DNA of 64,000 nt from Pseudomonadota bacterium (GCA_021816775.1 JAKAXA010000010.1:53441-117440), one strand, 5' to 3'; shown: positions 53,593 to 63,432, counted from the first letter of the stretch. A program made the numbers and translations. The notes: a model not told the origin generated them from the letters alone.

Positions 53593-53803
53593 CGGAGGCG
53601 GTCTCAGAGCGGCACCGCGGTCGCCACTCGGGCAACCGCCGCCTCAAGATCGTTACACTGGCTCCGCCACCGCGGAACGCTCACCGCCGAAGCGCCGCTC
53701 ATTTGATCCGCCTGCTCTGGTTCCCGCACGGGCCGCACCACGGCACCGAGCGCGCAAGCATAGCGGCAGGCGCCGCCGCGCGCGAGCCGAGCGCCCGCAC
53801 GAA

Positions 53804-54100
53804 TCAGACGTGCCGCTCGTTGAGCTCGACCCAGATGCCGCGCTCGCACTTCAGGGGCGTCTCGCCGCTCAGCACCTCGGCGCCGTCGGGATAGCGCACG
53901 TCGTTGAAGTAGCAGCAGCCGGCCTCGTCTCCGACCTGCTCGCGCAGCAGCTCGAAGGACTCCTGCGGATCGCTCTGCCAGGGAGAGTTGCGCCGCTCCG
54001 GGTCGGCGGCGCCGACCTGCGGCAATGCGCGCCCCGCGACGCCCCTACCCGCTTCTTGCTTCATGAGTCGCTCCCCGGTGCTCAAGCGCACCTCGGTCAC
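53804..54100 (-). CDS. Small cysteine-containing protein, DUF1496-like end
   Basis: 98 residues. Polar N-terminus, then CCYFNDVRYPDGAEVLSGET and LKCERGIWVEL; the order Cys-Cys, Tyr-Phe-Asn, Gly-Ala-Glu-Val, Cys, Trp resembles DUF1496. No signal peptide or membrane segment. The ATG overlaps the stop of the upstream oxidoreductase gene (ATGA), which supports translation from the first Met; one twelve codons later is possible. Function unknown. Confidence 0.55.
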   Translation of the reverse strand: MTEVRLSTGERLMKQEAGRGVAGRALPQVGAADPERRNSPWQSDPQESFELLREQVGDEAGCCYFNDVRYPDGAEVLSGETPLKCERGIWVELNERHV

Positions 54101-55098
54101 AAATCGCCCGCGAGCCGCACGACGTAACGGCCCCTCGCCTGCCCGGCCATCAGCTCGCGCGCCGCCTGCACCACCTCATCGAGGCCGATCACCGCGCGCA
54201 CGATGCGCTGCTCGATCCGCGGCGGCCGCCAGGGGCCGGCGAGCTGGCGCCACAGGGCCAGCCGCCAGGGACGCGGCACCTGCACGGAGTGAATGCCGAG
54301 CAGACTGACGCCGCGCAGGATCAGCGGCAAGACCGTGGTATTGAGCTCGGCCGATTGCGCCAGTCCGATGCATGCGATGTTGCCCCAGGGCCTGACGGTA
54401 CGCGTCAGATACGTCAGGACCTCACCGCCGAGGTTGTCCACCGCGCCACCCCAGAGGGCCTTCTCGAGCGGCTTGGCGCCGAGGTCGAGCTGCCCGCGAT
54501 CAATCACCTCTTCGGCGCCGAGCTCGCGCAGCTGCAGGGCGGCCTCCGGCTTGCCGGTGAGCGCCGCCGTCTGAAAGCCCGCCTGCCGGAGCAGGAGCAG
54601 CGCGATGGTCCCGACGCCGCCGGTCGCACCGGTCACGACGATCGGACCCTGGGCCGGATCCTGGTGATTCTCGAGCATGCGGCGCAGCGCCAGCGCGGCG
54701 GAGAACCCGGCCGTGCCGAGCGCCATCGCCTCGAGCAGGCTCAGCCCCTCGGGCAATGGCACCAGCGCCTCGGCCGGCACTCGCGCGTACTCGGCGAGCC
54801 CGCCGTCGAGCCACTCTCCCAGACCCGCGCCCGTGGCGAGCACCCGATCGCCGGGCCTGAAGGACGGGTCCTCGCTGGCCTCGACCACGCCGGCCAGATC
54901 GATGCCGGCGACCCGCGGATAGGCGCGCATGATCGCGCCGCGCCCGGTGATGGCCAGCGCATCCTTATAGTTGAGTCCCGAGTACGCCACGCGCACCCGC
55001 ACCGCGCCGCTGGTGAGCTGCTCGAGAGAAAGCGACTCCAGCGATGCGCTCGTGCCGCTCGCATTTTGATGAACTCGGATGGCCTTGAACGGCAACAT
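54097..55098 (-). CDS. YhdH/AcuI-type quinone or acrylyl-CoA reductase
   Basis: 333 residues, medium-chain dehydrogenase family. SGLNYKDALAITGRG and PRVAGIDLAGVVEASED followed by VVTGATGGVGTIALLLL fit the YhdH/YhfP subgroup, which includes NADPH-dependent acrylyl-CoA reductases and quinone reductases. VRPWGNIACIGLAQS is a typical late motif. Divergent from the paaJ-type thiolase gene, with 145 bases between; coupled to the small downstream gene. Confidence 0.87.
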   Translation of the reverse strand: MLPFKAIRVHQNASGTSASLESLSLEQLTSGAVRVRVAYSGLNYKDALAITGRGAIMRAYPRVAGIDLAGVVEASEDPSFRPGDRVLATGAGLGEWLDGGLAEYARVPAEALVPLPEGLSLLEAMALGTAGFSAALALRRMLENHQDPAQGPIVVTGATGGVGTIALLLLRQAGFQTAALTGKPEAALQLRELGAEEVIDRGQLDLGAKPLEKALWGGAVDNLGGEVLTYLTRTVRPWGNIACIGLAQSAELNTTVLPLILRGVSLLGIHSVQVPRPWRLALWRQLAGPWRPPRIEQRIVRAVIGLDEVVQAARELMAGQARGRYVVRLAGDL

Positions 55099-55243
55099 GC
55101 GCGCTGCAGATTGGGACGATGAACGCTATTGTATCGGGGTCGGCCGCGCCCCGGTCCCCCGGGAAACCCGCACCGGTCGTGGATAAGCCCCACCGGATGC
55201 AGTACTGTAACAACCTTTTTTTTCAATCACTTGGACGATAATC

Positions 55244-56449
55244 ATGACTGAAGCGCTCATCTGTGACGCGATCCGCACGCCGTTCGGCCGCTACGGCGGA
55301 GCGCTCGGCGCGGTGCGCGCGGACGACCTCGCGGCCATCCCGCTGCGGGCACTGCAGGAGCGCCAGCCCTCACTCGACTGGGCCCGACTCGATGACGTGT
55401 ACCTCGGCTGCGCCAATCAGGCCGGCGAAGACAACCGCAACGTCGCGCGCATGGCCGTCCTGCTATCGGGGCTGCCCGAGAGCGTGCCTGCCTCGACGGT
55501 GAATCGGCTGTGCGGCTCGAGCCTGGATGCGGTGGCGATCGCCGCGCGCGCCATCGCCGCCGGTGAGACCCAGCTGATGATCGCCGGCGGCGTGGAGAGC
55601 ATGACCCGCGCGCCCTTCGTCCTCGGCAAGGCCGAGCAGGCGTTCGACCGGGCGAGCCGGCTCGAGGACACCACCCTCGGCTGGCGCTTCGTCAATCCGC
55701 TCATCCAGAGCCGCTTCGGCATCGACTCGATGGCGCAGACCGCGGAGAACCTCGTCGCCGAGCGCGGCATCTCGAGGGCCGATCAGGACGCATTCGCGCT
55801 GCGCAGCCAGCAGCGATATGCGCGCGCGCTGGCGCGGGGATTCTTCGCCAGGGAACTCGTGCCGGTCACCGTGGAGCGCCGCAAGCTACCGCCCCAGCGC
55901 ATCGAGACTGACGAGCACCCGCGCCCGGACACCTCGCTCGAGACGCTCGGCAGACTCAAGGGTGTCGTCCGTCCAGACGGATCGGTCACCGCCGGCAACG
56001 CCTCAGGCATCAATGATGGGGCGGCCGCGGTGCTGCTCGCGAGCGAGTCCGCCGCGGCGCGCTACGGGCTGACGCCCCGCGCACGCGTGATCGGCAGCGC
56101 AGTCGCCGGCGTGCCGCCGCGCATCATGGGCATCGGACCGGCCCCCGCCACGCGCAAGCTCCTCGAGCGCGCCGGCCTGTCGCTGCGGGATCTGGACCTC
56201 ATCGAGCTGAACGAGGCGTTCGCGGCGCAGGCGCTCGCGGTGCTGCGCGAGCTCGGACTGCCGGATGACGCCGAGCACGTCAACCCGAACGGCGGAGCGA
56301 TCGCCATCGGTCATCCCCTCGGGGCGAGCGGCGCGCGGCTGGTGGCCACCGCCTTGAGCCAGCTCGAGGCGAGCGGCGGCAAGCGCGCGTTGTGCACGAT
56401 GTGCATCGGCGTCGGCCAGGGCATCGCGCTGCTGCTCGAGCGCGTGTGA
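55244..56449 (+). CDS. paaJ: 3-oxoadipyl-CoA / 3-oxo-5,6-dehydrosuberyl-CoA thiolase
   Basis: 401 residues, the exact size of PaaJ/PcaF. Active-site Cys in [20 protein letters not shown], His in [19 protein letters not shown], second Cys in [19 protein letters not shown]. It would release succinyl-CoA or acetyl-CoA from ring-cleavage products, completing the phenylacetate route whose other genes lie 36 kb away. A role in the beta-ketoadipate route (PcaF) cannot be ruled out. Preceded by an AT-rich leader containing eight T residues. Confidence 0.88.
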   Translation: MTEALICDAIRTPFGRYGGALGAVRADDLAAIPLRALQERQPSLDWARLDDVYLGCANQAGEDNRNVARMAVLLSGLPESVPASTVNRLCGSSLDAVAIAARAIAAGETQLMIAGGVESMTRAPFVLGKAEQAFDRASRLEDTTLGWRFVNPLIQSRFGIDSMAQTAENLVAERGISRADQDAFALRSQQRYARALARGFFARELVPVTVERRKLPPQRIETDEHPRPDTSLETLGRLKGVVRPDGSVTAGNASGINDGAAAVLLASESAAARYGLTPRARVIGSAVAGVPPRIMGIGPAPATRKLLERAGLSLRDLDLIELNEAFAAQALAVLRELGLPDDAEHVNPNGGAIAIGHPLGASGARLVATALSQLEASGGKRALCTMCIGVGQGIALLLERV

Positions 56450-56471
56450 GGCGAAGCGCCGCCCGTGCGCT

Positions 56472-57167
56472 TCAGCTCACCCGCACGCGCAGCGGCTCGA
56501 GGCCCGTGCAGCTCGCTTCCATCAGATCGCCGCGCGCGACGGGGCCGACTCCCGCAGGCGTGCCGGTGAAGATCAGGTCGCCGGGACAGAGCGTCCAGGC
56601 GGCCGACAGATGCGCGATGATCTCCGGCACGTTCCAGATCATCTGACTCAACGGACTCCTCTGCCGCTCGGCGCCATTGACGCTGAGGGCGATCTCGGCG
56701 GCGCCGATCGCCTCGGCGCGCGCGCGCGGGGTGATGGGCCCGAGCGGGGCGGCCTGATCGAAGCCCTTGCCGATGCACCAGGGGGCGGAGCGCTTCTTCA
56801 TCTCGCTCTGCAGGTCGCGGCGCGTCATGTCGAGTCCGACGGCGTAACCGAACACGTGCTCGAGCGCGCGCGCCGAGTCGATATCGCAGCCGCCGGCGCC
56901 GACCGCCACGACCAGCTCCACCTCGTGATGCAGATTGTGCGTCAGGCTCGGATACCGCATCGCGCCGGTCCCGCCGGCTTCAACCGGCAGCAGCGCATCG
57001 GCGGGCTTGAGGAAGAACACCGGCGGCTCGCGGCCGCTGCGGCCCATCTCCTGGGCGTGCGCCAGATAGTTCGAGCCCACACAGTAGATGCGATGCACGG
57101 GAAAACGCTCGGCGGCGCCGGCGATCGGCGCGCTCACGACAGGAGGTGGCGCAAAGACGTAGCTCAT
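56472..57167 (-). CDS. Fumarylacetoacetate hydrolase-family protein
   Basis: 231 residues. The metal-binding Glu pair and Asp appear in HHEVELVVAVG and YAVGLDMTRRD, and RIYCVGSNYLAHAQEMG plus FFLKPADALL match the fumarylpyruvate hydrolase/NagK subgroup. Likely cleaves or decarboxylates a 2,4-dioxo acid in aromatic-acid breakdown. ATG at MSYVFAPPP chosen. Convergent with the thiolase gene. Confidence 0.88.
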   Translation of the reverse strand: MSYVFAPPPVVSAPIAGAAERFPVHRIYCVGSNYLAHAQEMGRSGREPPVFFLKPADALLPVEAGGTGAMRYPSLTHNLHHEVELVVAVGAGGCDIDSARALEHVFGYAVGLDMTRRDLQSEMKKRSAPWCIGKGFDQAAPLGPITPRARAEAIGAAEIALSVNGAERQRSPLSQMIWNVPEIIAHLSAAWTLCPGDLIFTGTPAGVGPVARGDLMEASCTGLEPLRVRVS

Positions 57168-57254
57168 GGGGACTCGCGGCATCCGGGATGGGCGGCGCAG
57201 TCTACCCGCGCGCCGGCGAGCCCGTCCAACCGCTCGGCCGGGGCGCGCCGCCGG

Positions 57255-57449
57255 TTACGGCCGTCTGCCCAGGATGCGCGCCGGCAACATCACCAGCGCC
57301 CGCAGAAACTCGAACACGCCGTCGACGACAATGCCGAGGAGCCGCAGCGGCAGCAGCACCAGCCACACCAGCGGCCACAGCAGAAGCGCCAGCACCGCGA
57401 TCGGCCAGCACAGCACGAACAGGATCAGCCACAGCAGCAGTTTGACCAT
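57255..57449 (-). CDS. Small hydrophobic membrane protein, unknown
   Basis: 64 residues, almost entirely hydrophobic: LLLWLILFVLCWPIAVLALLLWPLVWLVLLPLRLLGIV, with an amphipathic end FEFLRALVMLPARILG. One or two membrane segments. Small Leu/Trp-rich proteins of this sort are common in Gammaproteobacteria. Not assignable to a function. Confidence 0.6.
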   Translation of the reverse strand: MVKLLLWLILFVLCWPIAVLALLLWPLVWLVLLPLRLLGIVVDGVFEFLRALVMLPARILGRRP

Positions 57450-57717
57450 GGCAGTACGCTATCGGGCCTGCCGCCGCCGGGCAAGCCCAACGGTCCGCTG
57501 GGCCGGGATGGCCTTCTGCTGGCTGCCGAGGACCCGCAGCCGCCGGGTACCGAGGCCCGACTCGCCTCGTCGCGGCCGGCGGGGCGTTCGCCGCAAAATC
57601 CCCCTCCCCGTCGCGCCCCTGCGCCCCCGTCCCGGTGCGGATGCGGCATCATATGCCGTGCTCGGCCCCGCGAATGAGTCCACCAAAATCGAGCCCGAGC
57701 GCTGGAGGAGCACCCGA

Positions 57718-59334
57718 ATGAAGCAAGTTGTTGCGCTCGCGGCCGTTTTCGCTCTGGCCGCGTGCGAAGCCTGCGTCGCGCCCGCCTTCGCCGCGGGCCA
57801 CAAGGCCCCGGCGCCCTCGGCCGCGGCGGCACCCGCGCTGTTCACGCCCCGTGAGGTGAAGAGCTACGGCACCGTCAGCGTCGGCGGGCACAAGATCGCC
57901 TACGAGGCGGTCGCGGGCACCATCATCGTCCACCCGCAGGGCTGGGACGATGCCGCCACCCCTGCGCACGGCAAGCACGCGCTCGGCATGCCGGACGGCC
58001 CGCCCGTGACCTCAATGTTCTACGTCGCATACTTCAAGCGCGGCGTGCCGGCACACGAGCGGCCGGTCACCTTCCTCTATAACGGCGGCCCGGGCTCCTC
58101 GACCGTGTGGCTGCACATGGGCGCCTTCGGGCCGGTACGCGTGGTGACCAACAACGACACGCACACGCCCGCCGCCCCGTACAGCCTCGTCAAGAACCAC
58201 TACAGCCTGCTCGACGCTACGGATCTCGTGTTCATCGACGCGCCGGGCACCGGCTACAGCCGCATCGAGGGCAAGGGCGCGGCCAAGGCGTTCTATGGGG
58301 TCGACCCGGACGGACACGCCTTCGCCTCCTTCATCACCCAGTTCCTCACGCGCTTCCAGCGCTGGAACTCCCCGAAGTACCTGCTCGGGGAGAGCTACGG
58401 GACACCGCGCTCGGCGGTGCTGATCAAGGATCTCTCGTTGGGCCGCAACGTCGATTTCAACGGTGTGATCCTGCTGTCGCAGATCCTGAACTTCTCCCTG
58501 AACGATGACGGTCCGGGCGTGAACCCGGGCGTCGAGCTGCCGTACGAGCTCGCCCTGCCGAGCATGGCCGCCACCGCCTGGTACCACCACCGGGTACCGT
58601 CCAATCCGCCGCATCTGCGCCCGTTCCTGAAGACGGTCGAGCACTTCGCCATGGGCAAGTACGCCGATGCCCTGGCCGAGGGCGCGAGCCTGCCCGAGGC
58701 CGACCGGCAGAGCATCGCCGAGCAGATGCACCAGGACATCGGTCTGCCGGTGGCTTACCTGCTCAAGGCGAACCTGCAGGTGAGCGGCCCTGAGTTCGAG
58801 CACGAGCTGCTCAACAACGAGGACATGACCACCGGACGGCTCGACACGCGGTTCGAGGGCCCGTCCATGGACCCGCTCAGCCGCACCTCCGAGTACGACC
58901 CCCAGTCCGCGGCGATCAGCTCGGCCTATGTGACCGCCTTCAATGCCTACGTGACGAAGGACCTGCACTACTCGACGGATCTGCGCTACCTGCCGGAGAT
59001 CTTCACGCACTGGAACTTCAAGCATCGCCCGCCCGGGGCCCGCATCCCGCTGCCGATCGCCACGAATGTCATGCCGGATCTGGCCGTGGCCATGAAGTAC
59101 GACCCGCTGCTGAAGGTCATGCTGAACGGCGGCTACTACGATCTCGCCACGCCGTTCTGTGAGGGCTACTACGAAATGCACCACCTGCAGATCCCGAACA
59201 GCCTGCAGTCGAACATCTCGTATCACTATTACAAGTCGGGGCACATGATCTACGCGAACCTTCACGCTCTGAAGCAGCTGCACGCCAACATTGCGGCCTT
59301 CATCCGCAAGACCGACAACGTTTCAGGAGGCTGA
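57718..59334 (+). CDS. Exported S10 serine carboxypeptidase-like peptidase, copy 1
   Basis: 538 residues. N-terminal signal; LAAC at residues 13-16 is a possible lipobox, so it may be a lipoprotein. The S10 catalytic triad is complete: Ser226 in GESYGTPRSA, Asp475 in GGYYDLATPF and His509 in KSGHMIYANL; the oxyanion region NGGPGSSTVWLHMGAFGP is intact. Removes C-terminal residues from peptides or acts on similar esters/amides in the periplasm. AGGAG precedes the ATG. The frame is open much further upstream, but that part is not coding-like. Two bases separate it from the homologous next gene. Confidence 0.92.
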   Translation: MKQVVALAAVFALAACEACVAPAFAAGHKAPAPSAAAAPALFTPREVKSYGTVSVGGHKIAYEAVAGTIIVHPQGWDDAATPAHGKHALGMPDGPPVTSMFYVAYFKRGVPAHERPVTFLYNGGPGSSTVWLHMGAFGPVRVVTNNDTHTPAAPYSLVKNHYSLLDATDLVFIDAPGTGYSRIEGKGAAKAFYGVDPDGHAFASFITQFLTRFQRWNSPKYLLGESYGTPRSAVLIKDLSLGRNVDFNGVILLSQILNFSLNDDGPGVNPGVELPYELALPSMAATAWYHHRVPSNPPHLRPFLKTVEHFAMGKYADALAEGASLPEADRQSIAEQMHQDIGLPVAYLLKANLQVSGPEFEHELLNNEDMTTGRLDTRFEGPSMDPLSRTSEYDPQSAAISSAYVTAFNAYVTKDLHYSTDLRYLPEIFTHWNFKHRPPGARIPLPIATNVMPDLAVAMKYDPLLKVMLNGGYYDLATPFCEGYYEMHHLQIPNSLQSNISYHYYKSGHMIYANLHALKQLHANIAAFIRKTDNVSGG

Positions 59335-59336
59335 CC

Positions 59337-60977
59337 ATGAGCGATACGATGCGAAGCCGATTCTCCTGGCGCGCGGTCCATACGGTCGCGGCCGCCTCGG
59401 CGCTGACCCTGGCTGCAGCGGCCGCTCCGGCGCTGGCGAAGGCGCCGCACGTGGCCGCCCACGCCCACACCAACCCGTACTTCCGCACGGCCACGAGCAC
59501 CACCAAAGGCACGGTCAAGGTCGAGGGCAAGACGATCCATTACCATGCCGTGGCCGGCATGATCATCGTCCACGCCGCCGGGTGGAACGACGCCACGGAC
59601 GCCTACGGCCCCGGGCAGCCCCCGCCGGGCGCAGCGAAGAAGGTGCAGTCCGAGTCCTCGATGTTCTACGTCGCCTACTTCAAGGATGGCACCAATCCGA
59701 GCAAGCGCCCGATCACCTTTCTCTACAACGGAGGTCCGGGCTCCTCGACGGTATGGCTGCACATGGGCGCATTCGGGCCGGTGCGGGTCGTGACCCGCGA
59801 TCACACCCACACGCCACCGGCGCCCTACCAGCTGGTCAACAACCAGTACAGCCTGCTCGACGCCAGCGACCTCGTGTTCATCGACGCGCCCGGCACCGGC
59901 TATAGCCGGGTGCGCGGGCCGGATCCGGCGAAGCACTTCTTCGGCGTCGATCAGGACGTGCACGCCTTCTCGCAGTTCATCGTGAAGTTCCTCACCCAGT
60001 ACGGGCGCTGGAACTCACCGAAGTACCTGCTGGGAGAGAGCTACGGCACCCCGCGCTCCGCGGCCCTCATCAACGTGCTCGAGACGCACGACAACGCGGA
60101 CTTCAACGGCGTCATCCTGCTCTCGCAGATCCTCAACTACAACGCCTCGACGGGACTCGCGCGCTTCGATCCGGGCCTCGATCTGGCGTACGAGCTGGCG
60201 CTGCCGAGCATGACGGCGACCGCGTGGTACCACCACAAGCTGCCCGACAGCACGCAGCCGCTGAAGCCGCTGCTCGCCAAGGTCGAGCAGTTCGCGATGA
60301 CCGACTACGCCCAGGCGCTGCGCGAGGGCTCGCTGCTCAGCGCCTCGAAGTTCGCCGACATCGCCGCCAAGCTGCACGAGTACACGGGCCTGCCGGTCTC
60401 GTACATCGAGAAGGCGAATCTGCGCGTCGACGGCGGTCAGTTCGAGCACGAGCTGCTGGCCGACGAGGACGAGACCACCGGGCGCCTCGACACCCGTTTC
60501 AAGGGTCCCTCGCTGAATCCACTCAGCGAGCGCGCCGAGTACGATCCGCAGGCCGCGGCCATCAGCTCCGCCTACGTGTCGGCATTCAACGATTACGTGC
60601 ACTCGGACCTGCACTACGGCGAGGGCATGCACTATCTGCCGGAGATTCCGTTGTGGCGCACCTGGGACTTCGCGCACCGCCCGCCCGGCGTGCGCTTCGC
60701 GTTCCCGCAGGCGCTGAACGTGATGCCCGACCTCGCCAACGCGATGAAGTACGACCCGGACCTCAAGGTGATGCTGAACGGCGGCTACTTCGATCTCGCG
60801 ACGCCCTTCTATGAAGGCATCTACGAGATGGAGCATCTGCCGATGCCGCGCAAGCTGCAGGCGAACATCCAGTACCACTATTACATGACCGGGCACATGA
60901 TCTATGTGCACCTGCCCGCGCTGAAGCAGCTGCACAACAACATCGTGACCTTCATCGACTCCACCGATCGTCAATAA
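59337..60977 (+). CDS. Exported S10 serine carboxypeptidase-like peptidase, copy 2
   Basis: 546 residues with a signal peptide ending near ALAKA (about residue 37) and no lipobox. Triad: Ser235 in GESYGTPRSA, Asp486 in GGYFDLATPF and His520 in MTGHMIYVHL; spacing is nearly identical to copy 1. The two proteins are alike along most of their length, so this is a tandem duplication. GGAGG for its start lies inside the end of copy 1, so the pair is coupled. Followed by a strong terminator. Confidence 0.93.
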   Translation: MSDTMRSRFSWRAVHTVAAASALTLAAAAAPALAKAPHVAAHAHTNPYFRTATSTTKGTVKVEGKTIHYHAVAGMIIVHAAGWNDATDAYGPGQPPPGAAKKVQSESSMFYVAYFKDGTNPSKRPITFLYNGGPGSSTVWLHMGAFGPVRVVTRDHTHTPPAPYQLVNNQYSLLDASDLVFIDAPGTGYSRVRGPDPAKHFFGVDQDVHAFSQFIVKFLTQYGRWNSPKYLLGESYGTPRSAALINVLETHDNADFNGVILLSQILNYNASTGLARFDPGLDLAYELALPSMTATAWYHHKLPDSTQPLKPLLAKVEQFAMTDYAQALREGSLLSASKFADIAAKLHEYTGLPVSYIEKANLRVDGGQFEHELLADEDETTGRLDTRFKGPSLNPLSERAEYDPQAAAISSAYVSAFNDYVHSDLHYGEGMHYLPEIPLWRTWDFAHRPPGVRFAFPQALNVMPDLANAMKYDPDLKVMLNGGYFDLATPFYEGIYEMEHLPMPRKLQANIQYHYYMTGHMIYVHLPALKQLHNNIVTFIDSTDRQ

Positions 60978-60994
60978 CCACAGGACGCTCGCTC

Positions 60995-61036
60995 GCGCCC
61001 GGCGGGTACATGCTTCCCGCCGGGCGCATTCTTTTT
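60995..61036 (+). terminator. Rho-independent terminator after the S10 pair
   Basis: GCGCCCGGCGGG (60995-61006) and CCCGCCGGGCGC (61016-61027) form a perfect 12-base stem with a 9-base loop, followed by ATTCTTTTT. It begins 17 bases after the copy 2 stop. Confidence 0.9.
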
Positions 61037-61276
61037 GCAGGGCGCCCCCGCCTGCGCGGCAGCTGGTCTCAGCGGCTGCGCCTCGGGGGCGCCATGACCA
61101 TCCGCTCATCGAGCCCGCCGCTGCGCGATGCGCGCCAGCGATGTGCTGCGCCGGTTTTCCTCCGCGCTGCTGACCCGCCACCCGTTCGATTGCCTCGCCC
61201 ACGGCGCTGCGGCCCTTTACGATATAGCCCGCAGCGGCCGTTTCGAGCACCCCGATTCGAGGACTGACCGAGCGCG

Positions 61277-61753
61277 ATGTCCGAGTTCCTGATCCGCCTT
61301 GCGACCCCCGCCGATGCGCCGGCAGTGAGCGCGCTGCTGCACGCCTTCAGCCACACCTACCTCCTCGCGCCGACACCGCAAGAGTCCGCGGCCTTTTTCG
61401 CGACCATCAGCGAGACGGCCATCCGCTCGCTCATCGCTCGGCGCGACATGACATACATCGTTGCCGAGGCTGCCGCCCTCGCGCCGCTCGCGGGAGCGGC
61501 AGCCCTGCGCAGCGACGGGCTGCTATTGCATCTGTTTGTGCATTCGGCCTGCCAGCGCCACGGCCTCGGCCGCCGCCTGTGGGAGTTCCTGCGCGACCGG
61601 GCACTTCAGGCCGGCCACTGCGGCCCGTTCACGGTGCACTCGAGCCTGAACGCGGTGCCGGTCTACGAGCGCTTCGGATTCAAGGTGAGCGGCGCGCGTC
61701 AGCAGCGGCTCGGCGGGCTCTCCGTGCCGATGAGGCTCGAGCCGCCGCACTGA
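61277..61753 (+). CDS. GNAT-family N-acetyltransferase
   Basis: 158 residues. IRLATPADAPAVSALLHAF opens the fold and LHLFVHSACQRHGLGRRLWEFLRD is the acetyl-CoA binding motif A. FTVHSSLNAVPVYERFGFKVSG is motif B. The substrate is unknown. The last 15 residues (LGGLSVPMRLEPP) match the usual final strand of the group. Upstream is the terminator of the S10 pair, so it has its own promoter. Confidence 0.88.
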   Translation: MSEFLIRLATPADAPAVSALLHAFSHTYLLAPTPQESAAFFATISETAIRSLIARRDMTYIVAEAAALAPLAGAAALRSDGLLLHLFVHSACQRHGLGRRLWEFLRDRALQAGHCGPFTVHSSLNAVPVYERFGFKVSGARQQRLGGLSVPMRLEPPH

Positions 61754-61838
61754 CTCCGAGCGATGCCCCGGGGCCAACCGCCCGCTCACGTGCAGTACAC
61801 TCGGGGATCCCGGCGAGGCGAGCACTGGAGAGGAAACA

Positions 61839-62226
61839 GTGGCCGGCATCGACCCGAAACCGACAGCCATTCTGCGGGCGCTGCGCGCGCGAAGCGATCC
61901 TGCAACGCCCCAGCGCCGGCGCCTCGACCGCCGACCTCGAGGCGCTGCTCGATGCCGAGTTCTGCGAGGCCGGCGCCTCCGGCCGCCACTACACTCGAGA
62001 GGCCGCGCTGCAGGCGCTCGAGCAGCGCCGCGCGGGCGAGCCCGATCTCGCAGCGCCGTTGCAGATATCCGAACTGCGCTGCCTGCGGCTCGCGCAAGAG
62101 GTCTACCTGCTCACCTACCTCCTCAGTCACCCAGACCGGACCACCCGCAGGTCGAGCATCTGGCGCCGACGCGATGGCGAGTGGAGGATCGTCTACCATC
62201 CGGGAACCGTGGTGAGGCCGTCCTGA
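61839..62226 (+). pseudogene. DUF4440/NTF2-like gene with a frameshift in a CG run
   Basis: GTG at 61839, with GAGAGG before it, opens MAGIDPKPTAILRALRAR in one frame; the rest of the protein is in the +1 frame: REAILQRPSAGASTADLEAL, AEFCEAGASGRHYTREAAL, and a C-terminus TTRRSSIWRRRDGEWRIVYH ending at 62226. The switch falls at four CG repeats near 61884; five repeats would join the two parts in frame as ALRAREAILQ. So two bases are missing from the reading frame. It may be a true mutation, a slippage site, or a sequencing error. The intact protein would be a roughly 130-residue NTF2-like enzyme or binding protein of unknown role. Confidence 0.65.
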
Positions 62227-62248
62227 ACCTCAGCGTGAGCAAGCCATC

Positions 62249-63010
62249 TTGACCCGAGCGAGCGCCCATGCGCCCAGAAAACAGGCACCACGGGGCCAAT
62301 CGGGTGCCGTTGCGTCCCGAATCACCGGATACGATTGGCAGGCGATCGCAGGCGAGCTCGGCGAGCGGGGTTGCGCCGTCCTGCCGAGGCTGCTCTCCCC
62401 CACCGAGTGCCGCGAGCTCGCGGCCCTTTACGCCCACGAGGCGCATTTCCGCAGCCGCATCCGCATGGCCCAGCACGGATTCGGGAAGGGCGAGTATCGG
62501 TACTTCCGCTACCCGCTGCCGAAGACGGTCGCGCAGCTGCGAACAGCCCTCTACGCGTATCTCGCGCCGCTCGCCAATGACTGGAATGCCCTGCTGGGGG
62601 TGACCGACCGCTACCCGGCCGAGCACACATCGTTCCTGCAACGCTGTCATGAGGCCGGCCAGTCGCGCCCCACGCCGTTGCTGCTGAAGTACGAGGCCGG
62701 GGACTTCAACTGCCTCCATCAGGATGTCTACGGCGCACTCGTTTTCCCTTTGCAGCTCACCGTCCTCCTAAGCGAGCCCGGCCGGGATTTCCGCGGCGGC
62801 GAGTTCGTCTTGACCGAGCAGCGCCCCCGGCGGCAGAGCCGGGTTGAAGTCGTGCCGCTCGCTCAGGGAGACGGCGTGGTGTTTGCGGTGCGACACCGTC
62901 CCGTGCGGGGGTCGCGAGGCGTCTATCGGGCCAACCTGCGTCATGGCGTCAGCCTGCTGCGCTGCGGCGTGCGCCATACGCTCGGCATCATTTTCCACGA
63001 TGCCGCGTAG
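62249..63010 (+). CDS. 2-oxoglutarate/Fe(II)-dependent oxygenase, prolyl-hydroxylase-like
   Basis: 253 residues from a TTG start with no close ATG. The iron ligands are H157 and D159 in LHQDVYG and H232 in RHGVSLLR, with R242 in RHTLG as the likely 2-oxoglutarate contact. FRGGEFVLTEQRPR and GDGVVFAVRHRPV are typical of the family that ends with IIFHDAA. A protein or small-molecule hydroxylase; the substrate is unknown. Confidence 0.86.
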   Translation: MTRASAHAPRKQAPRGQSGAVASRITGYDWQAIAGELGERGCAVLPRLLSPTECRELAALYAHEAHFRSRIRMAQHGFGKGEYRYFRYPLPKTVAQLRTALYAYLAPLANDWNALLGVTDRYPAEHTSFLQRCHEAGQSRPTPLLLKYEAGDFNCLHQDVYGALVFPLQLTVLLSEPGRDFRGGEFVLTEQRPRRQSRVEVVPLAQGDGVVFAVRHRPVRGSRGVYRANLRHGVSLLRCGVRHTLGIIFHDAA

Positions 63011-63432
63011 CGCGACACGGGTCTCACGGCGCGCATCGCCCTGCTCGTGACGACGTGAACTAATTGACCTATTTCATTGATTTATTGTGCTTTACCAGCA
63101 GCTGGAACGCCCCAAAATTGCGCGTGCGCCCGGCGTGCAGCGCAGGCCGCCTTCGACGACGTTCCGGCGTCCGTTGCCGCGCTCGTGCGGTGCGACTCGG
63201 GGCCTTTTCAAGTGTCCGAGCGCCGCAACGGCGCTCCCCGTTTCCCACACACGCGCGCTGGAGAGTCGCCCCTGATGCGCCCGCGTGTTCGCCGGCTGCG
63301 CGCGGCTTACGGGTGCCGAGCGGCCGAGCGCCGCTCGGACCCTTGCTCGATCCGGCCGCTACCCCGCATTGAACGCACGGGTATGCTGGCGCTCGCCGGG
63401 TCCGCGATCGATCCCTTCAAGGAGCATCAGAC
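63011..63432. other. Intergenic, no gene seen
   Basis: 422 bases. The first 60 are AT-rich for this genome and may hold a promoter; the remainder shows no supported reading frame, repeat or RNA. Confidence 0.45.

Noticed and set aside
50824..53706. A 960-codon open frame on the plus strand
   Set aside because: It runs antisense through the decarboxylase, barrel and murJ genes and is a His/Arg/Gln/Glu-rich translation typical of a shadow frame in GC-rich DNA.
53593..53803. rpsT, often next to murJ
   Set aside because: The 211-base gap is too short and no S20-like sequence is readable on either strand.
55099..55243. A second PaaX site upstream of the paaJ-type thiolase
   Set aside because: The T-tract followed by CAATCA resembles one arm of the paaX-paaA dyad only weakly and there is no matching second arm.
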